In this document: one piece after another, positions 46,112-59,764 of the stretch
How positions within the stretch are numbered: the stretch's first letter is position 1
Layout: every line of letters starts with the position of its first letter
Assembly (NCBI GenBank): GCA_000697055.1
Contig: JNDT01002388.1
Span: 124,001-188,000 of the forward strand
Length of the DNA stretch: 64,000 nt
Direction: 5' to 3'
Source of the DNA: Saksenaea vasiformis B4078
Taxonomy: Eukaryota > Mucoromycota > Mucoromycetes > Mucorales > Saksenaeaceae
Program-made: the position numbers and the translations under genes
The notes under the pieces: model-generated
The model's input: the letters and a program-made list of their open reading frames with translations, nothing else
Told to the model about the DNA's origin: nothing
Databases searched by the model: none

Positions 46112-47747
46112 GACTGATCGATCCACAGAAACGACAACCCATGCCGATCCCACGCCTTCTACAACTTCAGATCAGACGAATACAAAGTCCGGAGAGACGA
46201 CGACAACGAGTGCCGAACCGACCGCAACCACGGACCGTACAACAACTAGTGAACCTACGACATCTACCCTACGTACAACGACAACAACCGATCCCATAAC
46301 AACCACTAAGCATACGACAAGCACAACCACGGAGTACACAAGCACACACTATATAACAACCACCACAACTACCGAATACACAACTCCTACTTCTATGTCT
46401 TCTACAACGACAGAACCAACAGTTACCAGCAGAAGCAGCAGTACCACCACAGCCATAGTACCTACAACGACTACAGAATCGACCTCTACGACTGCCGAAT
46501 CGAGTTCTACTACCGCCAAGTCTACTACTACTACTACGACTGCTGAGCCGACTACCACGTCTACTGCCACAACTACCGAGCCTACCACTACGACAACCGT
46601 TGAACCCACCCCAACTACAAGCTCATCATCATCAGCCACGACCGATGAGACAACAACAACGACGACGACGAAACCCAGCACCACTTACCAGTCTACAACA
46701 TCCGCTGAAACAACATCCAGTAGTACAACAACTTCTGATACATGGACAACCACGGCTGCAACGACCACTGATACTACTACTACTACTGCTACATCCAGTC
46801 TTTCCGTAACTAGCACGTCTACTTCTTTCACTACAACGACTGCAGATACGACCACTCTATCGACGACGACGCTAATCACAGAGACTGCAACAACGACGCA
46901 TTCCTTCTCTGTCACATCGTCGAGAGCAACACCTTCGCTCGTACTTGGTCAAAACGAGTGCGCATCTGATCCACATGCCGTTGGAGGCCATTGCCCGTCT
47001 GATTATTTTTGTAACGCTGCTACACGTGCTTGTGTTCATCTACTTGGCAATGGCGAACAGTGCGTGGAAGATTTTCAATGTGCTTCCGCGCATTGTGGTG
47101 ATGATCGCCGTTGCGGTGATCTTCCAGTGGCTCCTTCTGCATTAAGTGGTGGTGCTATTGCTGGCATCACGATTGGTGTCATTGCTGGTATCGTCGGTCT
47201 TGCCTGCGCCATCCTATGGTTCCACCGGCGTTCACGACGCATGGGACGTCGTATGGCCCGGTTCGTAGACGAAGAAGGACATCCTCCTCAACCGAACACA
47301 TCCGCACGCCTCTCCAAATATAACTTCTTGGCAAATGTATTGGACAGACAACCAGCCCCCAGTGGCGGTGCCGCTGCCACTGCTTCTGTTATTTCCCCCG
47401 CGATGGTACAAACCCCAATGGCCGAGAACAATCTTCAGGGCGGCCAGTACAATGCATTGCAGTCGCAGCCAGCCTCCGCGTCGTCATCACCTGGTCAACG
47501 GTCAAATAATAGCACACTTCCGATTGCACAACAAGGAGGAGGAGCAGCAGCAATGAGTGGATCGGGACGAGGGCAATACCGACCGTCATTGGTAGGTCCT
47601 CAAACACAGGTCGATCAAGATTGGGATAGTTGGATCCAACGTGGTCCTCCCATCACATCGGAAATTCTTCCAAGACGATTTCCCCCACCTTTTACACCAG
47701 CCAACCAGACTACAGATCCCTGGTCGCACGGAGGACAGCGACACTAA
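45273..47747 (+). CDS. mucin-like Ser/Thr-rich type I membrane protein
   Basis: Model of two exons, 45273-45378 and 45580-47747 (757 residues). The first exon was found by hand: it gives a signal peptide whose hydrophobic core (FYFLILFFVFGFIL) ends NTAYA before QSPSG, a good cleavage site; the 201-nt intron ends TTCTACCAG. Without it the protein would start at 45615 with no signal. About 400 residues of Ser/Thr/Pro follow, with long Thr runs (O-glycosylation expected). Then come a compact 8-Cys module (NECASDPHAVGGHC to DDRRCG), a transmembrane helix (GGAIAGITIGVIAGIVGLAC) and a 190-residue cytosolic tail starting HRRSRRMGRR. Architecture resembles fungal cell-wall stress sensors or adhesins; no sequence family is recognised. 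Confidence 0.75.
45940..46112. repeat. trinucleotide repeats coding Ser and Thr runs
   Basis: (AGT)n at about 45941-45960 and (ACT/ACA)n at about 46060-46110 within the mucin-like gene encode Ser and Thr homopolymers. Both are in frame and could vary in length between strains. Confidence 0.85.
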
Positions 47748-50452
47748 CCACCGAAACATACATCTGGCCTTACTTTTCCCTTTTTATTTAAACAATAGAC
47801 ACAATGCTATCTATAGTAACATATAAATGACTCTGACAAACAGAACAATTTACATCATAAAGGAATACCTTTTTTCTTATTATTATTATTCACCTTGCTT
47901 TGTCCTTTTCTTTTCTTTTCTTTTTTATTTTTTCCTTGATAGTTTGGGTTCTACATCCTGAATTGCTCTCTATTCAGGGAACAGCCATTTTATATATACA
48001 TCCGATTAGGCACTATAGAAAATAATAAATGCAAAAGGCCAAAAAAAAGAAAAAGGATGCCTCGCATAAAGGTACATCGTAAATTTGACGAGAAAGGGGA
48101 TAAGAAGTGGAAAAATAAAAAATAAAAGCAAATGAATTGCCCAACGCTTTTTTTTTTTTGAAAACAAGGACCTGATCGCTGTTTGTGTCATAAAGGTTTT
48201 TGTGTACAAATACAAAATTGCTATATTTGTTAATAGGTTAAACCTGATTTGATCTGTAACCACTTCAGTTATGTGATCCCATCTATGCGGCATCAGAATA
48301 TATATATACCATATTCGTAAACAACATATCCACGGGGTATTGGAAATTTTAGAAAAAAAAATGTCAAATGGTTTAAAACCATTGAGGGTTACAATAGCCA
48401 AACTTGCTCGATGCGTAGAACGGGTGTCCACCTGACAAACTTGACACTTTGGAACCCGAGATTCGCAAAGGAAAACATTCCATAATAGACGTTTGATTCT
48501 CAAACATAAATTCGGAGAAGCAGGAGGCCTGTGCTCCGCAAGACATATATTAGCGACAGGATCAGGCTTTTGTGCAGCGAAGATGCGTCCAGGCATCACT
48601 GTAGGTATGTGGTTTGCTAGAAAGGTCAAGATGGGAGAATTCACTCCTAAGTCCCACGAAAGCTACTCAAAGCTGGCGATTTACATTTTTTTTTTTGTGC
48701 ACATGAAAGAAGCATTACGAAACTTATCACAAGATCAAATGTTGGCTATTCTAGAGTGATGCCGACATAGGAACTGGTGTATTGGCCAGCGGCACAAGCG
48801 ACATTTCGCGGCACTTTCGAAGATCTACAATAAGGTCACCGTTTGATAGTTTGAAATGCCAATTGCATAGCTACGATGGGATATCTAGGTTACGAAATGT
48901 ACGTAGTTTACATCTTGGCCCTTCCAAGGATACGCTGCATCTTTAGCAATTCATCAAGCACTCACCAGGAGGGACGTTCTGCGCTCAGCAAATAGAGTTT
49001 CTTCTGGGTCATTTGTAAAAGTTTCAAAAGCAGGAAATATCTATAGGACATCTGTGAAGACAGATTCCTCACAGTAATTCGTCATGATCACTTCAAGGAA
49101 GCACAGCGCTAGCTCAGGACACATGTACAGATATACACCAACAATCAGATGGAAGCATCTGATGCGTTGAAAGAAGAAGACCTTGCCAGCTTGAGGTGGC
49201 TTTGAGCGGAGAAAGATAATTGCTCCGCGTAGGATCCATGCGAATCTTTCAGAATATGTTGTCTATAAACATGTAGTTTGCAGCGCGTAAGTACCACCGC
49301 TCAGTAATCAACTAATAATAAGGTAATCACTGCGAAATTTCTGTAATTATGTAGCAAACGCCTACATTTCCATTTTAGTACAAAGCGTGGAAAACAGTTA
49401 CCCAATCATCGGCTTTCACGCATACTTGAGAGATCGACAAAGCAAAAGCGGATCAAATGCGAAACCTATGGGACGGATGGGAGCTTTGCTCTGGTCCTAA
49501 CTTTGCTAATCAAATAGCGTCAGTGGCAGATCATGAAGACGTTAAGAAAAAAGTTTGAACAATGGGAATGACTTCCTTTTTTCTTATAACGGTTTAGTCA
49601 TCCAATACTTTTTCAGAGGAAAGGTTTCTGTGAGGACGAAAGAGGAAAGATATAATAAGAAGGGCCACTAGGCTCTTAATTGGTCCAAACAGAGGGGGAG
49701 GCGCAAATCCTTTTTATACGTATTAAAGCGGCGTTTGAAAGAAGGCATTTTGGGCCTTCACTGAACATTTTCTACCTTCTCGGTATTGCCAAGCGAAATG
49801 ACATAGTCGCTTGAAATATCACCGCCACCTTTTTCATTTCTTTTTTTCCTAAAATAGTTAGATAACTTATACTGCCAAGTGAAAATGATGTGTTCTGTGA
49901 ATAGAGCGTGTAGTAGAAACAGAACTGAAATGTTCCCAATTTTTACAAGTATTTTAGCCAGTAGTACGAATCAATTTAGCCCACGTTGAAATAAGGAAAG
50001 AAACCATTTTAGGATCATCAACAATAAACAATCTTTTATTATTTTTGCCACTTTGTTGTCATGAATGACTAAGATGTAAGTAGATCCTAAAAGATCCCTG
50101 ATTCTTTTACTCCTGGACCTCAAATCTATTTGAAGTGTGAATGGTTCCAGTCCGGGCCTTGAGACAGCATCATCATTGACCAATCACAATGAGCATGTGA
50201 TGTGCGACATCCCAGCCATTCAAGCGAGCTGTTTTTGGAAACATTGAAATTGCGAGTGTTCTTTTGGGAACACGCACCCTTTTTTTTTTTTCTTTTTTTA
50301 GTTTTTGCTCTCTTTTCTCTCTTTCTACCCTTTCTTTTTCCTGCGAACCTTTTTTGTTCCTCTTCTTCTTCCTCTTCTTGTTTTGCTGTCGAGCATTCTC
50401 AAACTTAAAGGCGTTGTTACGATTCACCCCTCTTTAACCAAAAAAAACCTGA
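47748..50452. other. intergenic, nothing recognised
   Basis: About 2.7 kb of AT-rich DNA with scattered small frames (48006-48644 minus, 48493-48759 plus, 49971-50183 minus). They overlap each other on opposite strands, lack motifs and lack splice-linked partners. T/C-rich tracts at 50280-50380 precede the NIPA-like start codon. Confidence 0.5.
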
Positions 50453-52351
50453 ATGAGTTTCGTTAATTCCACTACTCCAAACTCATTTACCACAGATGCC
50501 AACGATGCCCGTGGCGCGCTTTATAAAGCTGTTGGTGTAGGTTTGGCTGTTGCCAGCGGTAAGACACAAAATGAACTATTTTTCGGTTATATTTATAATC
50601 TGTGTGCATTAGGTGCATTTATTGGAAGTAGTTTTGTGTTAAAGAAAAAGGGGTTACTGCAATCGACGGAACGTTCAGGTTAGAACAAGAACAATCGAAA
50701 CTTCTCGATCCTGATCTAGTACAAAAATAATAATCACAGGAGGCATTGCCGGTGAAGGATACAGTTACTTAAAATCAAGCATGTGGTGGAGTGGCATGAT
50801 CCTAAGTAAGGGCCAGTAGGGGAGAACCGTCGATCTGATTATGAGCTCTATTCTTCTTCTTGTTCTTCTTCGATAACAGTGGTTGTGGGTGAACTTTGCA
50901 ATTTTGTGGCCTATGCGTTTACACAGGCAATTCTGGTGACACCACTCGGAGCGTTAAGTGTCGTCATTAGGTAAACTAGTAGTTACCTTTTATTTTTCCC
51001 GCATTGATTGGTTCTGATCTATTTTTTTATTTTATTTTATTTTTTTTTTACTCGCCCATCTCGTTTCATCCAGCGCCGTCTTGTCCTCTATTTTCTTGAA
51101 AGAACGTCTGACTTTTCAGGGAAAGATCGGATGTTTGCAATGCATACTAGGCGCGGTTGTGATTGTATTGCATGCACCGGAGCAAGGCGCGGCGGATAAT
51201 TCGATAGAGACGTTTAAGAAACTGATGTTATCTGTGGGTACGTTTGCTTGCTTTTCCCTTGTTAAACCTTTGTATGTTTATATGTTCTTGGGATCATGCA
51301 GGCTTTTTGGTTTACGCCGCCATTTCCGTTACTGTGTCACTGGTGCTCGTTTTCTACTGTGGGCCTCGATGGGGGAAAAAGAACATGCTGGTTTACATCA
51401 CCGTTTGCTCGTTGATCGGGTCACTGTCGGTCGTCTTCACCCAGGGCATCGGTGCTACGATTGTCTACTCTTTGTCCGTCAGCAATCAATTCACCAACTG
51501 GTTTGTCTATTTGGTGTTGGCCCTGACTATCATCACCTTGGTTGTCGAGATTGTCTACCTCAACAAGGCATTGAACATGTTCAACACTGCGTTGGTGACA
51601 CCTACGTACTACGTGATTTTTACCACTCTCACCATCGTGAGTTCCACCGTTTTCTATCGCGGTTTTGAGGCATCCGGCGTAAGCATTACCACATGTGTAC
51701 TGGGATTTGTGATTATTGTTTCTGGCGTGACACTTCTACATCATTCACGAAGTCAACCATCGGATGATACCAGCAGCATCGGCCATGATAGACGTTCTAG
51801 CCTTCTCCAAATGTTCGACAACGAAAAACTATTGACATCTGAAGAAGATCTATCATCACATGACGAGCATTCTCATTCGCATCACCATCATCTTTCTCAG
51901 ACAAGCGCGCGCGAACTAGGCCCTACAGAAGTCTTTGCAAGTAGTAAGCCTTCTTCGAACTTTGGGCGGCTCAGCAACTCAGCCCGCCGGAGCTTCAACC
52001 TTTCAAGACATGGCAAGTCTGAGGAAGTGTATACCGAAAACATTAGCATGGACAGTACCATGATCTCAACATCAAAAAGTCAAGGTGAGAAAAAGATCTA
52101 AAAGATGGGGGGTCGCGAACGTTAATGCACGTGGTGATCTAACAAAACTGGATGTTTTTCTAGATATTGGTTTATTAGATGATCGATCGATTCCCCCGAT
52201 TCCACCGCCACCTACCACCCCGCCATCTTCCTCATCATCACCAAAGCCCCGAAGAACTCAGGAAACGATTGATCCATTGAGCGCAGTAAGGTTGGGGTTA
52301 AATCGCGATAACGGCGACAAAAAGGGCTTGATCACTGAACATGAGGATTGA
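50453..52351 (+). CDS. NIPA-family magnesium transporter
   Basis: Seven exons (50453-50558, 50613-50678, 50740-50805, 50880-50970, 51074-51237, 51302-52084, 52164-52351) give 487 residues. It has about nine membrane spans and the family's conserved starts: AVASGAFIGSSFVLKKKGLL, NFVAYAFTQAILVTPLGALS, LSSIFLKERL, GCLQCILGAVVIVLHAPE and YLNKALNMFNTALVTPTYYV. The cytosolic tail is Ser-rich with a His cluster (HSHSHHHH) and ends in a Pro-rich exon. Animal NIPA proteins carry Mg2+ into cells or endosomes; substrate here is inferred. Intron 1 (54 nt) is a multiple of three with no in-frame stop, so it could be retained. Confidence 0.93.
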
Positions 52352-52595
52352 GCTTCTTATTTTTTCTTCTGATCAAACTGTACATTATGATATCTTCTTT
52401 TTTTCTTTACTTGTAAAGAGGCACTGAACTTAGTAGCCTGAAGTTTTTTTTCCATCTGTATACACAAAAACACGCACATAAAATGAAAACCATACAACAT
52501 CTTATACGAGAAAGTGTTAAACGGAGGGAGAAATAAAATTTTTTTTGCTTCCTTTTTTTGTTCTCTCTCTCTCTTTTTTTTTCCTTGTCATCGTC

Positions 52596-54119
52596 ATGGC
52601 ACAAGAAGAAAGCAGTAGCAGCAATCGTACGGTAAGACGAGAAAGAAAAGTGGCATCCCGAACAATTTCCTGATGGAGGAAATCTTAGACTGTTCCTAAA
52701 AAACGAAAAGCCGCGGAAGACGATGCTCTTGCGGAAACGTCACGACGGAAACGACGGGCTGATTTCAGAGACACCGAAGATCTGGACGATGTCGAGTATT
52801 ATTTTGAGCATGGTAACATAGCAGCGTCCATGGTGCTTTCCATTGACTTGATGTAGGGCTACGAAAAATAAAGCCATACTATTTCAAATACCAAGCTTAT
52901 GCCAAAGGGCGCTGGTTAGGAAGAACCATTCTGGACGTCTTTACTTCCGAATTCCGTGATAGAAGCGAAACCTATTATGTAAATAGGGAGCATACAATGA
53001 GGGAACGTTGCGGCGCAAATGCTTATGGAATTTGTAGGACCGCGCTATTCGTGATGGCCTGGTGACCATCAATGACAAGCAAGTAGACATCAGTACCGTA
53101 GTGCGGAACGGTGATATCATTGGCCATCGGATCCATCGCCATGAACCTCCTGTAACGGACAAGCCGATTAAAATTGTGTACGAAGAAGATGGTCTCTATG
53201 TTATCGATAAACCTGGCGGTATTCCTGTGAGCACACAGTCGAGCATATGCGGGAGGGATCAAGTTAACGTTGTTCTTTAGATCCATCCAGCAGGACGCTA
53301 TCGTCATAATACAGTTTTGCACGTGTTACGGAAGCAGCATGGTATTCAGACGCTGTATCGTAAGTGCATTTGTCAGAGATCAGGATGTTTTTTTTCTTAA
53401 AGTAACGTGCAACAGCGGTCAACCGACTTGATCTGTTGACATCGGGTTTGATGCTTATCGCCTTAAACCCGCAAAGGGCCAGGGAATTGGAACAACAAAT
53501 GTCGCAGGGCAATATCCAAAAAGAATACGTATGTCGCGTAGCAGGTGAATTCCCAAAGTAAAAAAAGAAACAACGAAAAGGATAACTCGCGACCTGTCGA
53601 TTGACCCTTCTCTATAGAGATCAGGTGGTATGTGAGGCTCCCATCAAGACAATTTCCAACAAACTGTCCCTCAACTATGTCCATGAAGACGGCAAGGCAT
53701 GCACGACTATTTTTGAACGTATTCGATACGATGGTTCGACAAGTATCCTACGCTGTAAACCTTTGACGGGTCGAACGCATCAAATCCGAGTCCATCTGCG
53801 TTACCTAGGTTACCCCATTGCAAATGACCCACTGTACGGAGATCAGACGTCCTGGGCACCCATGCTACATACATCCCATACACTGACGGAGGAAGAAGCA
53901 CAAAAAGTACAGAAAAAACTATTACAATTGCCTGACAATAATCCTGGTACGTCGCAAACAGAGTATGGTCGATGCGAGGATTGTAGTGTACCATTGCTAG
54001 CAGATCCCAAACCAGATGATCTTTTCATTTGGTTGCATGCATGGCGTTATTCAGGAAAAGGATGGTCCTATGAAACAGAACTTCCTGACTGGGCAAAAGA
54101 AGAAGAAGAAAAGCAATAA
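52596..54119 (+). CDS. RluA-family tRNA pseudouridine synthase (Pus9/Rib2-like)
   Basis: Seven exons (52596-52631, 52689-52812, 52857-52978, 53038-53226, 53281-53359, 53416-53557, 53618-54119) give 397 residues. It has the family lead-in RKIKPYYFKYQAYAKGRW, an S4-like segment (RDGLVTINDKQVDISTVVRN), the catalytic motif VNRLDLLTSG (Asp189), IQKEYVCRVAGEFP, and the C-terminal TGRTHQIRVHLRYLGYPIAN followed by DPLYG. These are the standard RluA-type motifs. Yeast Pus8/Pus9 modify U32 of tRNAs. No Rib2-type deaminase domain is attached. An N-terminal basic stretch (KKRKA, RRKRR) suggests a nuclear signal. It ends 176 bp before the convergent RBMS-like gene. Confidence 0.94.
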
Positions 54120-54295
54120 TCTTCGGAAACAAAACGCATAGCACAAAAAAGAAATGGACTTTTTTTTTCTTGCAAAAGAAAACAAAGATTAGAAAAGAAA
54201 ACCCCTTTTTTTTCCTTTTTTTTTCCTTTTCTTTTTGTCAAAACCCTCTTTCAATTCCCTGTAGGTGGTATTCAACGCATCACCTTGTACAATAA

Positions 54296-55034
54296 CTATT
54301 CTTTGCTGCTGGCTTGGTTTTCTCCCAAGACATTCAGTTTCTTTTCCACTTGGTCTGCTAATTCTTTTACATCGTCATCATCATCAGGAGGTGATGCTAA
54401 AGAGTCTGCTGCATGTTGGCTGGTGGGATTGACGGGTGCTAAAGTACGAGGATATCCGCAACTAAGAGTTTTTTTTTTTTACCGAGGAAATGATTTGTGC
54501 TCATCCGTCAGATCATTCCGCAAATCATTCGGTCACTCTAACTTACTGAGCATCGTGATAGAATCCACCTGCATTCGGCACTGAGGCCGGTGCAATTCCA
54601 AGCATTGTTTCTGGAGTAATAGGCATCTGTCGCATAGGAAATCCTGCCATTGGTTGAAAATCGCGAGGTCTAAACATTCGCTTGCGTGTGGTTTGGCTCT
54701 TCAGTCTTTTCTGTGCTGGAGAATCCGCAAATCGAACTTGCAATGGTGCAGATGATCCAGCGATGGTATGTCCATTAAACTTCTCAATAATGGCGATCGC
54801 CGAACCTCGATCGGACATTCTGCAAAGACGCATAAGTATCTTATTTTCTTCCCCCATTGAACTGTTGCTGTTGGGTCTTTTTTTTTTTTTTTTTTTTTAC
54901 CTAGCAAATCCGACGCCACGGCTCAGACCGGATTGTGGATCTCGCAAAATTCGGTTGGAAACCGTTTGATAAGGTTTGAATAGGTCCTCCAGTTTCTATA
55001 ATAGAACATCTGTACTCTATCCACGCTTCACTCC

Positions 55035-55082
<48 letters not shown>

Positions 55083-56155
55083 ACCTGTTCGGTTGTGTCC
55101 AATGGCAAGTTAGAAATGTAGATGTTGGTGGACGTTTCATCTTGCAGATGTCTCAGCCGAGAGCTAAAGGATTCCTAATGGACTACAGGTGTCAAATTTT
55201 TACCGGAGAAGGAAAAGAAAGTCGCATGTTTTTATTCCTTACCTGTCCTACCCTAGCAAAGGATGCTTGATATCCGGCTTTATTTAAGCCTTCAATGGCA
55301 TTGTGGCAATCCTCTTCACTTTCATACATGGCAAAGCCATACCCCTTGCATTCACCCGTTTTTTGATCAATGATCGCCTTGGACGACGTAATTTTTCCGT
55401 ATCTGCAACGCGCGGGTTAATCATCATGCGTGTTTCCGTCTAATTTATACGCACGCTTCACACATATCCAAAAATGACTCATCGGTGATTGAACTCGACA
55501 GTCCGCGTACGTAAATATTATGCGAGTGGTACTGTATATCTTGTTGCTGTTGGTATGATGATTGGTTTTTGTGTTTGTGCGGACGGGTATCGAGGTTGAA
55601 AGGACCAGGAAGTGAAATGAATTGATGTGGCGGAGAACCGGGGACCGATGCTGTTCCTGTCAAGATAGGTGAGATATGGAGCGGTGGATAATGCTGTGCC
55701 GAGTGAGGAGGAAGCATGTACGCATGCGTGGGCGGCGACAGCGTCACGCCCTGCTGATATTGAAACGTCGGGCTGAATGGTGGACTGGTAGGGTTCACGG
55801 GAGGCGACTGAGGGTGTATTGCAGGAGAGCCTGGATAGCTATAGTCCGAATAATACTGAACCATTTGAGGGCTGAGTGGATAGAGATAGGCATAATTTGC
55901 CGGGTCGTTAGGATCAAAACCAGCATTATTGCCACCACCACTTGCCGCAGCAGCGGCCACAGCGGCGGCAGCAGCTTGGGCATGCACCTGCGCAGCATGA
56001 TGATGTTCAAATGCCAACTGAGCTGGGTCGATGTAGCCAGCATAAGGTGGGTATGGTGGGGATGTAGGTGGTATCATAGTATTGATGCCGTTACTTGGTC
56101 GAACGTTGTTGCGATCCTCAACCACAGGTTCACTCTCTGCTTGCGTCGTGCTCAT
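54296..56155 (-). CDS. RBMS/MSSP-like two-RRM RNA-binding protein
   Basis: Six exons, complement of 55455-56155, 55243-55402, 55085-55174, 54901-54995, 54547-54819 and 54296-54461, give 494 residues. The first 210 are Pro/Ala/His/Gln-rich and probably disordered. RRM1 (about 213-290) starts HNIYVRGLSSSITDESF and contains KGYGFAMYES. RRM2 (about 301-385) has NIYISNLPLD, RILRDPQSGLSRGVGFARM and PLQVRFADSPAQKR. Paired RRMs ending in an RFAD-type strand resemble animal RBMS/MSSP proteins, which bind single-stranded nucleic acid. Reading through a GTAAGT at 54546 would end the protein at DAQ; splicing adds 55 residues with an acidic, helical end. A (TC)n microsatellite (55036-55076) fills most of intron 3. 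Confidence 0.88.
55036..55076. repeat. (TC)n microsatellite in RBMS-like intron
   Basis: About 40 bp of uninterrupted TC lie within the intron between the exons starting at 55174 and 54995, close to the 5' splice site of that intron on the minus strand, where the RNA reads (GA)n. Confidence 0.9.
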
Positions 56156-59100
56156 GAAATTAGAGAATGTCAAACAAACTTAAATAGAGCAATCACTAAT
56201 CGGGTTGGTCATCAAAGATATATAAATACACACGCACGCACACACACACACACCGCTTACGCTTGTACATACATATAAAAATAAAACTATCACCGTTTGT
56301 ACCTTTTTGTATAAAAAATGTTAAAAGGGAAGAAAGATAAAATAAAGTAACCAAAAAATCAGAATTAGAGGGAACTTGCATTCGAAACGTCATCAACTCA
56401 AAACCGCTTTTTGTCATACCTAACACTTCTGGTAGATACCCTCGTTTTTACGATTTTCTGAACTACTCTCTTACTTGTTTCCCCTTTTGTTATAGTAAGA
56501 ACCAACTAAGAATTACACCTTACACCACTCATCTTCCCTTTTTTCACCTTCAATGGATGGTTACCCATTGCGGAGTTTGCCTCCTTTTCTATCATCTTTG
56601 ATCCTGATGAATCCCTTCCCACTATTGCTACACCAAACTCTCTTCCATTGACCGCCATTCATTTGATAACTAAAAAACTAAATCATCCCGAGAAATATGG
56701 ACAGGCACTCCCCCCCAAAAAAAAAAGCAAAAATAAGAAAAGCTAAAGTCCGGTGATGATATCATCCAATCATTGCCGTTTCTAGACTTGCGCAGCAAAA
56801 AAGAAAGGATTTTCGCATACGTCCAAATTCAATAAGGAACATGCAACAAAAGATCCAGCCTTCAATGCTTTGGTTTCCCTTAGAATAAACATAACGAATG
56901 GAATAAAATGGGTGTGCCACCGCATGAACAGTAAATTGTGAGTCAAATATAAGTTGCAGGTGATTTTATTGGATTCCTCGTGAAGGTGTACAACCTAACA
57001 CAGACGTTGTACATTGCAAAGGAATATCAGACGGATCTCCAAGTTGTGCATCATGGTTATTGGTGTTTGATCTCCATGGCACATGCTTCTAGTTACATCA
57101 GTTCCCTTGATACAGGATTTTGACAAGAAAAGCATCAACAAAAAATGGAACTAAATCCCCAATACGTGGATTTTTACTACCATTCGGGAATCTACCGAAT
57201 CAACAAATTTTATCATTTTCTTTCTTTCACGCATTAGCCTTGTTTCCGCACCAGAATAAGCCAATGAGGTTTACAGACCTTGAGGCAATTATAGATTAAT
57301 GTGCTAAACAAGTGCAATTGTCATAATGCTAGGTACTTTACCTGCATCTTCATCAAAAGTAAATTGACAACACTGCGTTATCAATTAAAGCGTGCAGATT
57401 TCTCTAGTAACTCGTGTCATGACTCGCTAACCTTTATTCCTACCTTCTTCCTTTTGGTGTGAGATCGCATCGCATCAGCAGTATGCCTAGTTCTGGACTG
57501 TCGGGAATTAACCCCATTTCGTTTAAACTACCGCCAACTTAAACTATCCTTCTCGTTTACCTGCACAATATTTACATGAACTGTTGAAAGAAAAATAATG
57601 CTGGATGGTGAACCTTTATTGCGCTTCATCATACCAATTGAATAATAAAATGAAATGAAAATAAGGAGACGTCAACCAAAAATGCATGCTTCATTGACTT
57701 TACTTCTTTGTCGGACCACGCCAAAACACCTGTACCTTAGTTCAAACACCGTCTTCTAAAAGTGTCCCCCGGGATCTCAACTATATTCTGCACAACGGAC
57801 GCTGCACAGCTAAACCGCTTTTGTCCTACCTCAATCACAGCTATGAAGAGAGGAATGAAGTCTGGATCTGCCTAATCGTTCATTTGGTTGCTGGACTGGG
57901 CGCAGCCTTGTCTTACGCAGGAGAGGGATCTGTTACATTGGCAACATTGACATTTTGTGGTCGCTAACCAAACATAGCGGTATATAAAAAATTACGGAAA
58001 AAAATAGCCTCAGTGCCGAAACTGATGTTACCTGACGGCTGGCTTTAGCATATGCTTCCCGGGCCGTGGCGCTGTGGGTATCTTCAAAGCATCAACCAAC
58101 GTCCTATTCAGAGACTCAGTAACGATGCCTTGGTTCAACGAGGCCACTAATGATAAATGAATACCAGCCTAATGAGAAACTAATGACAAAGATAAAATGA
58201 TTTTGAGCAAAGACAAAATACACTAGTGAGCTAATCAAAGACCTATAGTATGTATAATAAGTAAGGGCAAAGATTATATAGACCCACAAATATGATTTTC
58301 AATGCGTTGCCAACACAAGAAAACCGTTTCACATGCCACAACAACAAGCTACGTATTGATAAGGATGAACACCGTCTGGATGAGAGTAGACACTTACGAT
58401 ATCGAACTTAACTTTGAGGGATGCTGAAAAGAAAAGGCGATAATTGTATATCTGCTTGAAAATCCTATTGTGTGCTCGTCTCAAGAAATTGGCCTCCTCA
58501 ACAGACTCTTCTAATACATCATGCTGATAGGCATTCTACTTTCTTTTTGCTTAAGTCTTTATGCGCTAGACTTAATGAGTAATAATCTTCATTTTGCGAC
58601 CTCCGGATTTGTATTTGAAGATAACGACGGGCGGAAGGATATACACGAGCATTGGTTAATTTCGGTTTTGCATCTTGAAGATACATGAAGAAGACGATAT
58701 TATGGAGGATGACTTCGAGAGTTTGTTCTTTGCTGCATTTTCCGGTCTGCAACGGGATCCACTGCTGAAATACGATGATGCTTTCTATCGATAACGTAAG
58801 CGTTTGTTTGCTGAACGCTTTCTTCCTATTGATGAATGAGATTGCTGTTCTCAGTCATGTTATGTATATATATACCAGTCTCCAGCTCCTTGTCGAGATC
58901 GAACTTTCTATTGGTATATAAAAAAGAAGCTGCTGCGCCGTCTTTTGAGGATCGAATATTCGGTCAGACCTTCAGCAGGTCACGACGTTATCAGAATATG
59001 CACCTTGGAATGCATCCTTACAGATTATAGTCAGATTGCACAAATACAATCTATAGCATCGTCACATAGGCAAGTTTAAGACGTTTCATTCGATACAGCA

Positions 59101-59764
59101 TACAAGTATGTTCTGCAAGTCTAACAGTTGCCGGCATGGAAAGGGTACGTATCCATGCCGAAATCATCCAAGTTCTGGCACTGCACAATAGTCTCTGAAG
59201 TAAAAGACGTTGAACTTGACCAAGTGCATGCTGTGTTACCGTTATTCTCAGCCGAGCATTCCTTTCTATCTTGGCGCTAATGGAATAATGAGAGGTGAAA
59301 TGATCCTGCTATCGTAACGATATACTATCCATGCGTTGCTTAAAGAAGCATAGACACGGTGGTCTTCTTCTTCATAACGCCTCCCTTCGTCCACCAAGGT
59401 CACCACAAAGAATTCGTGTATTTAGGCTGTGGAAGGCAAATCAAAGCAAAGGAACATTCCCGCCTATATCCCTAGAAACAAATCATGCTAATATCTTCGA
59501 GGAGTCAGAAACCGGTATATTCGCCTGAATTGTCTGACGACTGGTCTTAGTCCTCGGTAGTACTCAATTCGTAATACTCAGTAGGGTGTGCTAATTGGTA
59601 CAAAGTTGATTCACAGGCTCCGTGTATCACGGTACCTCCCTTCCATAACATAACAGCTTTAAGGTAAATAGCCGGTGATGGTATATTGTCTTGCTTCTAT
59701 TTGTATGGCGAATCAACTGGGTGATACAGAATAGAAAATGTAGAAAACGCCGGATGATCGGCAT
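56156..59764. other. long gene-poor interval
   Basis: About 3.6 kb without a supportable gene. An (AC)n-like microsatellite lies at about 56227-56253. A minus-strand frame at 58519-58752 (AKPKLTNARVYPSARRYLQI) looks mildly coding-like but has no partner exons. Other frames are short and featureless. The 5' end holds the promoter of the RBMS-like gene. Confidence 0.5.

Noticed and set aside
46349..46915. Val-rich minus-strand frames
   Set aside because: Antisense of the Thr-rich mucin region (ACN codons read as valine).
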